A program made the translations under genes and the position numbers. From Paenibacillus sedimenti (GTDB lineage: Bacteria; Bacillota; Bacilli; Paenibacillales; NBRC-103111), in assembly GCF_014534655.1 (NCBI RefSeq), contig NZ_JACVVD010000016.1, positions 33,795 through 97,794 of the forward strand: 64,000 nt of DNA, in the 5' to 3' direction. Positions 18,593-27,516 of the stretch are shown piece by piece (the stretch's first letter is position 1; each line of letters opens with the position of its first letter). The notes below the pieces were generated by a model, which saw nothing but the letters and a program-made list of their open reading frames with translations, was not told the DNA's origin and ran no database searches.

Positions 18593-18593
18593 A
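18565..18593 (-). promoter_or_regulatory. Sigma-A promoter of the arg operon
   Basis: On the minus strand: -35 TTGAAT (18588-18593), 17-bp spacer, -10 TATAAT (18565-18570), about 38 bp before the argC start. From 18600 to 18842 I see nothing else identifiable. Confidence 0.85.
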
Positions 18594-18842
18594 TGAATTT
18601 TTTCACACTGCCATGTGCCCTCGGAAGGCTCCAAAATGAGCATCTGAGCGGTTTTTGTGCATTCGTAACGGATTTTTCCACGACCGTCTACCGTTCCTTT
18701 ACAAGGTTACCTTTATTCAAATATGCAGTCGCCCATAGCAGTTATCTTATGTAATAGTTATATTATCCCAAATCCTGTACCCCTCTAGCAAATCCTACGC
18801 ACCGCATAGAGGAATGACCAGATTTTTTATGCTAGAATCCAG

Positions 18843-18868
18843 CAAAATAGACGTACCTGCGTACGTCC
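18843..18868 (-). terminator. Probable terminator of the YitT-family gene
   Basis: GACGTAC (18850-18856) pairs with GTACGTC (18861-18867) around a 4-base loop; on the minus strand it is followed by TATTTTGC. It lies about 20 bp after the YitT-gene stop. Confidence 0.65.
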
Positions 18869-18885
18869 GATTTATTATTTTAGGC

Positions 18886-19755
18886 TCATGCATGCCGCTT
18901 GAACCCTTCACCCAATACTTCATTCGTTTCGCTCAAAATGACAAAAGCCTGTGGGTCCACTGCACGGACCAGCGTCTTCAGACGCGTCACCTCGTTCTGC
19001 TTGACGACGACCATCATGACCGTTCGCGACTCTCCCGTATAGCCTCCATGCCCGTTAAGCTCGGTTAGCCCCCGATCCAAATCGTTCAAAATGGCCTTGC
19101 GCATGGCATCGGTCTTCTCTGAAATAATAAACGCCACTTTGGCATAATTAAATCCGAGCTGGACGATATCAATCGTTTTCGTCGTGACAAAAAGCCCGAT
19201 CAGCGCATACAGCGCATTTTCCGGTGTGAACACGAGCGCTGAAGTTAAGATCACCAAACCATCGAAAATGGCCACAGAGAAACCTAAGCTTAACCCTGAA
19301 AATTTATGTAAAATTTGCGCAGCCAGCCCAAGCCCGCCGGTTGAGCCTCTTCCTCGGAATACGATGCCGAGACCTAATCCAACCCCAATACCTCCATAAA
19401 CTGCAGCAAGTAAAGGGTTATGCGTTGGCGTCCCAATGTGAGTGGTTATAAATACGCATAACGGAAAAACAACGGAGCCCACCGCCGCTTTAAGCCCGAA
19501 CTGTCCGCCCAGCAGCCATAGCGCCAGCAGGAAAATGGGGATATTCAGCCCCCACTGGATAATCGCCGGATTCAATCCGGTGAGATGCTGCGCAATTGTA
19601 GAAACTCCGGCTACTCCGCCGGATGCGATTTGGTTCGGATTGAGAAATGCATTAAAACTGGCTGCCATAATCAGCGAGCCCACAACTAGCAAAACATACT
19701 CAAAAACTGTATGCAAAGGGCTTCCCATAGGTAAACGCGGTTCTTTTCTGGGCAC
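18886..19755 (-). CDS. YitT-family membrane protein
   Basis: 289 residues. Five or six hydrophobic helices in residues 15-190 (FEYVLLVVGSLIMAASFNAFL; FRGRGSTGGLGLAAQIL) and a C-terminal cytoplasmic DUF2179 domain (~205-285; ALNDLDRGLTELNGHGGYTGE) match the YitT/YpjC family. Its transport or signalling role is unknown. I chose the GTG at 19755 because AGAGGAGGG lies just upstream and after the prfB terminator; the longer open frame would start inside prfB. Only 19 bp separate the terminator stem from the start, so read-through could feed it. Confidence 0.88.
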   Translation of the reverse strand: MPRKEPRLPMGSPLHTVFEYVLLVVGSLIMAASFNAFLNPNQIASGGVAGVSTIAQHLTGLNPAIIQWGLNIPIFLLALWLLGGQFGLKAAVGSVVFPLCVFITTHIGTPTHNPLLAAVYGGIGVGLGLGIVFRGRGSTGGLGLAAQILHKFSGLSLGFSVAIFDGLVILTSALVFTPENALYALIGLFVTTKTIDIVQLGFNYAKVAFIISEKTDAMRKAILNDLDRGLTELNGHGGYTGESRTVMMVVVKQNEVTRLKTLVRAVDPQAFVILSETNEVLGEGFKRHA

Positions 19756-19773
19756 CGATGGCCCTCCTCTCAC

Positions 19774-19800
19774 AAAAAAACCTACACCGTCAGGTGTAGG
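19774..19800 (-). terminator. Terminator of the secA-prfB transcript
   Basis: CCTACACC (19781-19788) pairs with GGTGTAGG (19793-19800); on the minus strand it is followed by TTTTTTTGTG. A separate 10-bp-stem hairpin without T-run (GAGGCTGCGC with GCGCAGCCTC, 19851-19876) lies between it and prfB. Confidence 0.9.
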
Positions 19801-19885
19801 ATGATCGTCTGGCAATGCTTGTATACGTATGCCGCCGATGGTAGGCAGCTGAGGCTGCGCGGTAATGCGCAGCCTCACTGAGAGC

Positions 19886-21005
19886 CTATTGTTGTTCTTC
19901 CGGTTTGCGAATTTGATGGCGGAGATAGGCGTCGATGAACACATCTAGATCACCGTCCATGACAGCACCTACGTTCCCAGTCTCTGCCGAAGTCCGATGG
20001 TCCTTAACCATACTATAGGGATGAAACACATAAGAACGGATTTGGCTGCCCCATGCGATATCCGACTGCTCACCGCGAATCTCGGCGAGCTGCTTCTCTT
20101 GCTCTTCGATCTTCTTCTCGTAGAGCTTGGATCGCAGCATCTTCATCGCTTTCTCGCGGTTCTTGATCTGCGAGCGCTCCTGCTGGCAGCTAACCACGAC
20201 CCCCGTCGGCACGTGCGTGATCCGCACGGCCGAGTCCGTCGTGTTAATATGCTGACCGCCGGCGCCGCTGGCGCGATACGTATCGATCTTGAGATCCTCC
20301 GTACGGATCTCGATCTCCGTATCGTCTTCGATCTCCGGCATGACGTCGCACGACACGAAAGACGTGTGGCGGCGGCCGGATGCGTCAAACGGCGAGATCC
20401 GGACGAGCCGGTGCACGCCCTTCTCCGCCTTCAAGTAGCCGTAGGCGTTGAAGCCTGTTATTTGCAGCGTGACACTCTTCACGCCTGCCTCGTCCCCAGG
20501 CAAATAGTCGAGAACCTCGACTTTGTAGCCGCGCTTTTCCGCCCAACGGCGGTACATGCGCAGCAGCATCTCCGCCCAGTCTTGCGACTCGGTGCCCCCG
20601 GCACCCGGGTGCAGCTCGAGAATCGCGTTCAGCCGGTCGTACGGCTGACTGAGCAGCAGCTGAAGCTCGAAAGCTTCGAGCTTCTTTACGAGAGCCGCGA
20701 TGCCGCCGGCAATCTCGGCGGCAAGGCTGGCGTCGCTTTCTTCCTCCTCGAGCTCGACCAGGACCATCAGGTCGTCGTACTCGGTGGAGAAAGCTTGGAA
20801 CTGATCTACAACGCCTTTAATGGCGTTGAGCTCGGCGATGGTCTTCTGGGCCTTCTCGTTATCGTCCCAGAAGTCCGGCGCCGACATTTTTTCCTCAAAA
20901 TCTCCGATCGCTTCCAGCTTATGATCTAAGTCAAAGAGACCCCCGTAATTCGGTTAGTCGCTTTGCTGTTTCTCTCAGGTCTTGCTTTACTTCTGGTTCC
21001 AGCAT
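19886..21005 (-). CDS. prfB: Peptide chain release factor 2 with programmed +1 frameshift
   Basis: 372 residues after frameshift. RF2 ends translation at UGA and UAA. The first frame starts at ATG 21005 and reads 24 codons to CTT-TGA at 20931-20936. A +1 slip (skipping the T at 20933) gives GAC and continues to 19886. The Shine-Dalgarno-like CGGGGG sits just upstream of the slip site, as in other bacteria. The peptide-anticodon SPF region and the GGQ loop (ASGAGGQHINTT) are intact. It lies 36 bp after secA, the usual Firmicutes pairing. RF2 levels are thus self-regulated. Confidence 0.97.
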
Positions 21006-21041
21006 GTCTTACACCTCTTTTATTCTGGTTGTGCCTGGGGC

Positions 21042-23558
21042 TTAGCTGCCTTGTCCGTGGCACTGCTTAAACTTCTTGCCGCTGCCGCAAGGGCACGGAT
21101 CGTTGCGTCCGATGCGCTGCTCGTCGCGTACGACCGGCTTTTTGCCGCCTGCTTCGTTCTTAGGATCGATCGCTTGACCTTCCGCTACCGCTTGACGCTC
21201 CAGGTTGCTTTGTACATGAGCTTTCATGATGTACATCGCAACTTCTTCACGGATGTTGTCGATCATCTCCTGGAACATTTCGAAGCCTTCAAATTGATAC
21301 TCGCGAAGCGGATCGGTACCGCCATAAGCGCGAAGGTGGATACCTTGGCGTAGCTGATCCATCGCGTCAATGTGATCCATCCATTTGCTGTCTACCGCGC
21401 GAAGCGCCACGACTTTCTCGAACTCTCGCATGAATTCGGCGCCGATTTCTTCCTCACGCTCATCATAACGCTTGCTGACAAGGGCTTTAATATGATCAAT
21501 AACCTCTTCCTGCTCTTTGCCCCATAGGTCTTGATCGGTAATATGCGATTCTTCGTTCAATAGATTATTATTGACGAAGTTCGCCACTTCTTGCAGTTCC
21601 CACTCTTCCGGAATTTGCTCTTCCGGGCAATGGGCTTTCACCACGCGCTCGATCACGGAGTTGATCATACCCTCGATGACTTCTCGGATGTTCTCGGACT
21701 CGAGCAGCTCACGGCGTTGTTTATAAATAATCTCACGTTGTTGATTCATGACATCATCATACTGGAGAACGACTTTACGCACGTCGAAGTTGTTGCCTTC
21801 CACCCGCTTCTGAGCCGATTCAACGGCACGCGTGATCAATTTGCTCTCGATCGGTTGATCTTCTTCCATACCAAGGCGATCCATCATTGCCATGATATTC
21901 TCAGCGCCGAAACGCTTCATCAGCTCATCTTCAAGCGAAAGGTAGAACTGAGAGGAACCCGGATCGCCTTGACGGCCCGCACGGCCGCGAAGCTGGTTGT
22001 CGATCCGTCTGCTTTCGTGGCGTTCTGTACCTATAATATGCAGTCCGCCCGCTTCATGTACACCTTCGCCCAGCATAATGTCCGTACCGCGTCCGGCCAT
22101 ATTCGTTGCAATCGTTACCGCACCGGGTTGACCCGCACGGGAAACGATTTCCGCTTCTTCGGCATGGTACTTCGCATTCAGTACTTTATGCTGCACGCCT
22201 TTGCGTTTCAGCATCTCGGAAAGACGCTCAGAGTTCTCAATGGACACCGTACCTACGAGAACCGGTTGGTTCTTTTTGTGGCGCTCTACGATTTCTTCAA
22301 CTACCGCCTTGAACTTGCCGTTCTCTGACTTGTACACAACATCCGGCAAATCTTTACGAATCATCGGACGGTTGGTCGGAACGACGATAACTTCAAGACC
22401 GTAGATTTTCTTGAGCTCTTCTTCTTCCGTTTTCGCAGTACCCGTCATACCCGCAAGCTTGCGGTACATACGGAAGTAGTTCTGGAACGTGATTGTCGCC
22501 AGCGTCATGCTTTCGTTCTGCACTTGCAGCTGTTCCTTCGCTTCGATCGCTTGGTGCAGCCCATCACTATATCGACGGCCCGTCATAATACGGCCAGTAA
22601 ATTCGTCAACGATCATTACTTCGTCTTCTTGCACGACGTAATCCACGTCACGTCTCATGATGAAGCGCGCTTTGAGCGCTTGCGTCACGTGATGGTTGAT
22701 GGTTACATTTTGATGATCGAATAAGTTCTCTATGCCGAACGCACGCTCCGCCTTCGCTACGCCTTCCTCTGTCAGCGCTACGGCACGCACTTTGATATCA
22801 ATCGTGTAATCCTCTTCTTCTTTCAGCTTGGACACAAAACGGTCGGCCGCATAGTACAAGTCTGTCGACTTGGCAGCCTGTCCCGAAATAATAAGTGGTG
22901 TTCTGGCCTCATCGACCAGGATAGAGTCAACCTCGTCAATAACCGCATAGTAAAGCGGGCGCTGAACCATTTGCTCTTTGTAGAGTACCATATTATCGCG
23001 CAGGTAATCGAAGCCGTATTCGTTATTCGTTCCATACGTAATATCACAAGCGTAAGCCGCTTGCTTTTCTTCATGAGACAGTTCGTGCAGATTAACCCCA
23101 ACCGTTAGGCCAAGGAATTGGTAAATCTGGCCCATCTCCGCGCTATCGCGCTGAGCCAGGTAATCGTTGACCGTTACCACATGCACGCCTTTGCCCAGCA
23201 AAGCATTCAAATAAACAGGAAGCGTTCCTACGAGCGTCTTCCCTTCCCCTGTTCTCATTTCCGCGATACGGCCTTCGTGCAGCACCATACCCCCGATCAG
23301 CTGAACGTCATAATGACGTTTGCCGAGAACACGTTTAGCGGCTTCCCTAACCACCGCAAAAGCTTCCGGCAACAGATCATCCAGATCTTCGCCTTGCTCC
23401 AAGCGGTTTCTGAACTCTACCGTCTTGCCCTTCAGCTCTTCATCCGTCAGCGGCTGAATGCTGGCTTCCAGCTCGTTGATATGATCAACAGCTTTCAGCA
23501 TCCGTTTAATTTCCCGATCATTGGAATCACCAAAAATCTTCTTCACAAGTCCTAGCAT
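21042..23558 (-). CDS. secA: Preprotein translocase ATPase SecA
   Basis: 838 residues, normal for Firmicutes SecA1. Motor of Sec-dependent export. Walker A MRTGEGKT, DEAD-type DEVDSILVDEART, the NMAGRGTDI helicase motif and the C-terminal zinc-binding tail NDPCPCGSGKKFKQCHG (SecB/lipid-binding motif) are all present. ATG start with AAAGGGG seven bases upstream. Cotranscribed with prfB. Confidence 0.99.
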   Translation of the reverse strand: MLGLVKKIFGDSNDREIKRMLKAVDHINELEASIQPLTDEELKGKTVEFRNRLEQGEDLDDLLPEAFAVVREAAKRVLGKRHYDVQLIGGMVLHEGRIAEMRTGEGKTLVGTLPVYLNALLGKGVHVVTVNDYLAQRDSAEMGQIYQFLGLTVGVNLHELSHEEKQAAYACDITYGTNNEYGFDYLRDNMVLYKEQMVQRPLYYAVIDEVDSILVDEARTPLIISGQAAKSTDLYYAADRFVSKLKEEEDYTIDIKVRAVALTEEGVAKAERAFGIENLFDHQNVTINHHVTQALKARFIMRRDVDYVVQEDEVMIVDEFTGRIMTGRRYSDGLHQAIEAKEQLQVQNESMTLATITFQNYFRMYRKLAGMTGTAKTEEEELKKIYGLEVIVVPTNRPMIRKDLPDVVYKSENGKFKAVVEEIVERHKKNQPVLVGTVSIENSERLSEMLKRKGVQHKVLNAKYHAEEAEIVSRAGQPGAVTIATNMAGRGTDIMLGEGVHEAGGLHIIGTERHESRRIDNQLRGRAGRQGDPGSSQFYLSLEDELMKRFGAENIMAMMDRLGMEEDQPIESKLITRAVESAQKRVEGNNFDVRKVVLQYDDVMNQQREIIYKQRRELLESENIREVIEGMINSVIERVVKAHCPEEQIPEEWELQEVANFVNNNLLNEESHITDQDLWGKEQEEVIDHIKALVSKRYDEREEEIGAEFMREFEKVVALRAVDSKWMDHIDAMDQLRQGIHLRAYGGTDPLREYQFEGFEMFQEMIDNIREEVAMYIMKAHVQSNLERQAVAEGQAIDPKNEAGGKKPVVRDEQRIGRNDPCPCGSGKKFKQCHGQGS

Positions 23559-23760
23559 CGGTGAACCCCTTTCCCTTGCATTCGTATCCTTAAATTGTAA
23601 CAGTTTGGCGGTCTTGCCGCAACAAACGCTCGTTTCTTATGGCTGTTTTTCCATTAACTACTACGAATATACGTATAATTTGCGCCATTGTTGCAAAAAG
23701 ATAACATAACTGCTCATTTTTATAGTATGAAATCGATTATCGGATTGCATGCACAAAATA

Positions 23761-23903
23761 CCCCACAAAGTGAAGTAGCACCTCTGAAGTATATTCCGTC
23801 CGCATTGAGCTTTGCTCAATCGGCGTCTAAACTTACCATTTATTTAGCGCTCATGCATCACCGAATTACTTCGATTAGAAGTTTAGACAATACTTTGTGG
23901 GGG
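23761..23903. repeat. Nested palindromic element upstream of secA (~143 bp)
   Basis: The ends are perfect 11-bp inverted repeats, CCCCACAAAGT (23761-23771) and ACTTTGTGGGG (23892-23902). Inside are a hairpin ATTGAGC-TTT-GCTCAAT (23804-23820) and a second perfect 10-bp inverted pair, GTCTAAACTT (23825-23834) with AAGTTTAGAC (23879-23888). No coding potential. The rest of the 430-bp hpf-secA gap holds the hpf terminator and presumably the secA promoter, which I could not place. Confidence 0.8.
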
Positions 23904-23913
23904 CCCCAAAAAA

Positions 23914-23950
23914 AATAAAAAAAGCTTGACCGACCAAAGTCGAGCCAAGC
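23914..23950 (-). terminator. Terminator of hpf
   Basis: On the minus strand GCTTGG-CTCGAC pairs with GTCGGTCAAGC around TTTG (23924-23950), followed by a T-rich run. Confidence 0.8.
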
Positions 23951-23990
23951 CCTCTATTTCATCATCGTTTCCGGCCTCGCAGAGGCTCGT

Positions 23991-24539
23991 TTACATCGCC
24001 GGCTCTATCAGGCCATATTTGCCATCGTTACGTTTATACACGACGTTTACTTGATCGGTATCCATGTTGGAAAATACGAAGAAAGTATGGCCAACCATGT
24101 TCATCTGAAGAATGGCCTCTTCCACATCCATCGGCTTCAAGTTGAAACGCTTGTTGCGAACCAGTTCAAAATCTTCCTCTTCCTCCAAATACATCGTCGG
24201 TGAAGTTTCAATTTTAAATAAATCGCGCTTGCCGCCTTCCTGGCGAATTTTACGGTTAGCCTTCGTCTTATGCTTGCGAATCTGGCGTTCTAATTTGTCC
24301 ACAACCAAATCAATGGACGCGTACATGTCATTATTGCGTTCCTCAGCCCGAAGCAGCACGCCTGCAAGCGGAATGCTTACCTCAATGGCTTGCATACCTT
24401 TGATCACGCTTAATGTTACATGCACATCTGATGTAAGGGGAGCTTCAAAGTACCTTTCTAGTCTCGTCAACTTCTTCTCGACATAGTCCCTGAGTGCTTC
24501 AGTTACTTCAAGGTGTTCTCCGCGAATGCTAATATCCAT
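23991..24539 (-). CDS. hpf: Long-form ribosome hibernation promoting factor
   Basis: 182 residues. The N-terminal S30AE domain (1-~100; DISIRGEHLEVTEALRDYVEKKL) is joined by a linker to the C-terminal dimerisation domain (~122-178; KPMDVEEAILQMNMVGHTFFVF), so this is the long form that makes 100S ribosome dimers. The start is ATG 24539 with AAGGGAG nine bases upstream; an ATG three codons earlier abuts that site. Upstream of secA-prfB, as in Bacillus. Confidence 0.96.
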   Translation of the reverse strand: MDISIRGEHLEVTEALRDYVEKKLTRLERYFEAPLTSDVHVTLSVIKGMQAIEVSIPLAGVLLRAEERNNDMYASIDLVVDKLERQIRKHKTKANRKIRQEGGKRDLFKIETSPTMYLEEEEDFELVRNKRFNLKPMDVEEAILQMNMVGHTFFVFSNMDTDQVNVVYKRNDGKYGLIEPAM

Positions 24540-24627
24540 GTTCAACATCTCCCTTCCTCACTTACATTATACTACATTCCACCTCATCTTCAAAATTCCT
24601 TCATATTTCAATCTAACGATTTATATG

Positions 24628-24660
24628 CAAAAAAACACCCCGGAAATGCCTCCAGGGTGC
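24628..24660 (-). terminator. Terminator of the cold-shock gene
   Basis: CACCC-GGA pairs with TCC-GGGTG (24636-24659); the minus strand continues with TTTTTTTG. Confidence 0.85.
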
Positions 24661-24704
24661 TTTGATTACATTCGTGTATTCAAGCGGCTCTCTCAGCCGG
24701 ATGA

Positions 24705-24902
24705 TTATAATTTGCTAACGTTAGCTGCTTGCGGCCCACGTGCGCCTTCCACGATGTCAAACGATACAGATTGACCTTCCTCTAACGTTTTGAAACCTTC
24801 GGATTGGATCGCGGAGAAATGTACGAATACATCCCCACCGTCTTCGCGCTCGATGAAACCATAACCTTTTTCTGCGTTAAACCATTTCACTTTACCTTGC
24901 AT
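24705..24902 (-). CDS. Cold-shock protein of the CspA family
   Basis: 65 residues, one cold-shock domain with RNP1 (KGYGFIE) and RNP2 (VFVHFS) intact. It binds single-stranded RNA/DNA and acts as an RNA chaperone. I chose ATG 24902, which gives the usual MQGKVKWFN start; a GTG three codons upstream lies only 3 bases from AAGGG. Its promoter is strong (24952-24981). Confidence 0.95.
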   Translation of the reverse strand: MQGKVKWFNAEKGYGFIEREDGGDVFVHFSAIQSEGFKTLEEGQSVSFDIVEGARGPQAANVSKL

Positions 24903-24951
24903 GCCGTACACATTCCCTTCATTTTCAAATAATGTAAGCCCTTACTTTTCG

Positions 24952-24981
24952 ACTATACCACCCGTCAGCTTGGCATGTCAA
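24952..24981 (-). promoter_or_regulatory. Sigma-A promoter of the cold-shock gene, with upstream palindrome
   Basis: -35 TTGACA (24976-24981), 18-bp spacer, -10 TATAGT (24952-24957), about 50 bp before the start codon. Eight bp upstream of the -35 lies the palindrome TTAACA-TAT-TGTTAA (24990-25004), a possible operator. Confidence 0.75.
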
Positions 24982-25033
24982 TTTATTCCTTAACATATTG
25001 TTAAATTATTTGAAAATTCCGGTATACACATCC

Positions 25034-25128
25034 CGTGGATAAGTGAAAAATTTGTAGAACCTTGTCGTATCTAGCGCCTTTACAACTTATTCACAAAGTT
25101 ATGCACAGGGTTGTGCACATTATCCACA
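25034..25128. promoter_or_regulatory. Cluster of DnaA-box-like sites
   Basis: Three sites match TTATNCACA exactly on the plus strand: TTATTCACA (25087-25095), TTATGCACA (25099-25107) and the consensus TTATCCACA (25120-25128). TTGTGCACA (25111-25119) and CGTGGATAA (25034-25042, opposite strand) are one base off. The first three start points are 12 bp apart. They lie in the non-coding gap between the cold-shock promoter and the fliT-like gene terminator. Confidence 0.65.
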
Positions 25129-25171
25129 GGTGGATGTTAAGAACTTTAAACCATACTCAATCCGCTTCTTT

Positions 25172-25227
25172 AAAATAAAAAAAAGGAATACAACGCAAGG
25201 TAAGTCGCTCACCTTTGTGTATTCCTT
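25172..25227 (-). terminator. Terminator of the fliD-fliS-fliT operon
   Basis: A long stem, AAGGAATACA at 25183 pairing with TGTATTCCTT ending at 25227, with inner AAGGT/ACCTT pairing. On the minus strand it is followed by TTTTTTTTATTTT. Confidence 0.9.
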
Positions 25228-25235
25228 GATTCATT

Positions 25236-25568
25236 CTATTTTCTTTTATCGACGAAATGACTTTCAGACGAGTAATAAGAATTATATGCATTCTTGGTCT
25301 TCTGAGCATTGGAAAGTTTTGATATCTGTGACTCTGCCTCTGATTTATAAACAACCATCCGTTGTATAATGGTCAAGTCATGAGTTAAGATTTTCTGTAT
25401 TCTTTCGCGTTGAGCTTCAGATGGAACAGAAGTCGAGAATTGACCTAGTTCACTAATAAGCTCGTCTCTATTCTCAACAAACTGCTCTAAAGCTTCCCAC
25501 TCAATTGAGTCTATTTGCTGCAGGACATCAGCGGTTAGCTGTTCCAACTTTGCAATAACTTCATCCAT
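25236..25568 (-). CDS. FliT-like flagellar chaperone
   Basis: 110 residues, nearly all helical, with charged coiled-coil stretches (MDEVIAKLEQLTADVLQQID; ENRDELISELGQF). Position directly after fliS, with an 8-bp overlap, is that of fliT/yvyD-like genes in Bacillus, where FliT is the export chaperone of the cap protein FliD. Sequence conservation in this family is low, so the call rests mainly on size, helicity and synteny. Confidence 0.72.
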   Translation of the reverse strand: MDEVIAKLEQLTADVLQQIDSIEWEALEQFVENRDELISELGQFSTSVPSEAQRERIQKILTHDLTIIQRMVVYKSEAESQISKLSNAQKTKNAYNSYYSSESHFVDKRK

Positions 25569-25959
25569 TTTTTACACCGGAAGCCGTTTGCATAGTAACT
25601 AATTTCGATGCTTGAATCCAGGTTTCTTTCAGTTCAATCAGGTGCTGTACAACCTCTTGGGCTTGTTCTGGCGTTTTCTGAATATTTGATTCCATCAAAC
25701 GATATACGAAATACTCGTATAACTTCAGCAATCCTTCGGCAATATCAGCGTTCCTATCCAGAGATAAAGATAATTCCTGGATAATTTCCTGTGCCCTACA
25801 CAAATTTCTATTTGCTTCTTCATAGTTATTTTGATTAATAGCTTCGATACCGAACTTGCAAAAACGAATGGCCCCATCGTAAAGCATGATTAATAATTGG
25901 GACGGCCCTGCTGTCTGAATTGTAGTCTCCAAATATTTGTTTCGCTGAGCATTGAGCAT
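25561..25959 (-). CDS. fliS: Flagellin export chaperone FliS
   Basis: 132 residues. FliS family pattern: NKYLETTIQTAGPSQLLIMLYDGAI near the N-terminus (residues 7-31, key YLET, P, LLIMLYDG), then four helices. It binds the disordered C-terminal end of flagellin to prevent early polymerisation, and in Bacillus it also cooperates with FliW and CsrA. Between fliD and the FliT-like gene. Confidence 0.95.
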   Translation of the reverse strand: MLNAQRNKYLETTIQTAGPSQLLIMLYDGAIRFCKFGIEAINQNNYEEANRNLCRAQEIIQELSLSLDRNADIAEGLLKLYEYFVYRLMESNIQKTPEQAQEVVQHLIELKETWIQASKLVTMQTASGVKNG

Positions 25960-25987
25960 TCGTATACACTCCTAACTTTCATTACTG

Positions 25988-27505
25988 TCAACCAAACTGC
26001 TTCGCTAGGTTGGCGGATTGTGCATTTAATCTGTTAATTGCCTGTTCCATAGCAGTAAATTGCCGATAGTATCTGTTTTCAATATCAATCAAACGACTGT
26101 TATATTTATCAATCTGCTGTCCTAGTTCATTCATTTGCTTACCAAGAATGCTGGTATCATTCAATATGCTAGATACACCAGTACGATCTTTAATGTCATC
26201 TAAAGCGTTTTGAAATGTTGTGTACATTCTTTCAGCAATTCCCACATCAGAGCCGTTTGATCCCTCCACGCCATTGGCAGTAAATAAAGCTGTAACTGCA
26301 TTCGGATCTTCTTCAAGGGCTTTTCTCAACTTCGCCTCGTCATTGAGATATAGCTTTCCCTTCTCTGAGTATAATCCTGTTTCAATTCCAATGGAGCTTA
26401 AAGTATTATACTTAGAACTTCCTGTATCTACTTTTCCTGAAGCGGCATAACGCATTTCTGAGATCGTTCTTGTCAATATGGAATCATTTTTCAGCAGTCC
26501 GCTTTTCGCTTTTTCTTCCCATAGCTTGATATCATTTTCCTGCATGTCTTTCTTTTGTTCGTCCGACAGAGGCGTATAGTCCCGATACTTCGACTCCCCT
26601 ACTTTGTCCTGGAGAGATTTGAGCATTTCATTATAGTCTTTGATAAATCCCTTGATCGACTCAATGACTTTGTCAGTATCGGATGTGATATTGATTACAG
26701 TGTCAGTTGCTCCGCTTTTCGCTTTCAATGTGAGTTCGACACCATTAACTGTAAGGACATTACTACTTGATGTTGTCTCAATTCCATTAATAAACGCCTT
26801 GGCATCGACTCCTTGGGTGGAGTCAACAGTCGGAGTATTACTTGCCGTATCAACCTTTAAGACATTCTGGAGAAAACCGTTATCATCCACAAATTGGATG
26901 TGTCCTGTTCCATTAATGAGACCCGTCTCTTTGGATGAAAAGGACACCTTACCATTGCTGTAATAAGCTGTCACTTTAGCGGAGCTACTGTTAATCCGGG
27001 ATATTATATCATTTAACGAGTCGTTATTACGATTAAAGCTAATGTCAGTGCCATTAATTTTTATCGTGTAATCATCCTTTGTTAGATCACCGGACAGATC
27101 AGCATCTTCGTCCACTAACTTCTTGCTGGGATCAAAATTAGTTAAAGGCACATTCCTGATATCACCTGTGCTCCACTTCATCGCAGCCACAGCGACGGTA
27201 TCTACTTTTACATTTAACGTTCCTGTTGAAGCGGTACCCGTAGCCTTTGCGCTCAAAACAGACGAATCTCCCGTAGTATCCACTTTTTTGGCGGTTAAGG
27301 TTGATTCCTTCTTAAACTCAAACAATTTGTTATTTCTGAAATCATACAACTTTGTATTTAGTTCCAGGTAGCTTTCTCGCTGCCATATCGTTGTCTGTCT
27401 TTTTTGGGTCAGCTTATCAACGGGAATACGATGAGCTTTCATTAATTCACTGATCATCGTATCAGTATCCATACCAGAAGCCAGTCCGCCAATTCTAAAG
27501 ACCAT
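25988..27505 (-). CDS. fliD: Flagellar filament capping protein FliD
   Basis: 505 residues. The FliD N-terminal motif FRIGGLASGMDTDTMI and a heptad-rich C-terminus (MNELGQQIDKYNSRL, YYRQFTAMEQAINRLN) mark the filament cap that folds flagellin at the tip. The middle third is rich in Ser, Thr, Asn and Asp, as expected for the exposed domains. ATG start with GGGGGAA upstream; 11 bp after flaG. Confidence 0.95.
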   Translation of the reverse strand: MVFRIGGLASGMDTDTMISELMKAHRIPVDKLTQKRQTTIWQRESYLELNTKLYDFRNNKLFEFKKESTLTAKKVDTTGDSSVLSAKATGTASTGTLNVKVDTVAVAAMKWSTGDIRNVPLTNFDPSKKLVDEDADLSGDLTKDDYTIKINGTDISFNRNNDSLNDIISRINSSSAKVTAYYSNGKVSFSSKETGLINGTGHIQFVDDNGFLQNVLKVDTASNTPTVDSTQGVDAKAFINGIETTSSSNVLTVNGVELTLKAKSGATDTVINITSDTDKVIESIKGFIKDYNEMLKSLQDKVGESKYRDYTPLSDEQKKDMQENDIKLWEEKAKSGLLKNDSILTRTISEMRYAASGKVDTGSSKYNTLSSIGIETGLYSEKGKLYLNDEAKLRKALEEDPNAVTALFTANGVEGSNGSDVGIAERMYTTFQNALDDIKDRTGVSSILNDTSILGKQMNELGQQIDKYNSRLIDIENRYYRQFTAMEQAINRLNAQSANLAKQFG

Positions 27506-27516
27506 GTTTCTTCCCC

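Noticed and set aside
19851..19876. Strong hairpin after prfB as its terminator
   Set aside because: It has no T-run; the better terminator is at 19774-19800. It may still stabilise the mRNA end.
19886..20887. Apparent 5'-truncated prfB with an in-frame stop
   Set aside because: The stop is the programmed CTT-TGA frameshift site, with the SD-like CGGGGG and an ATG 24 codons upstream, so the gene is intact.
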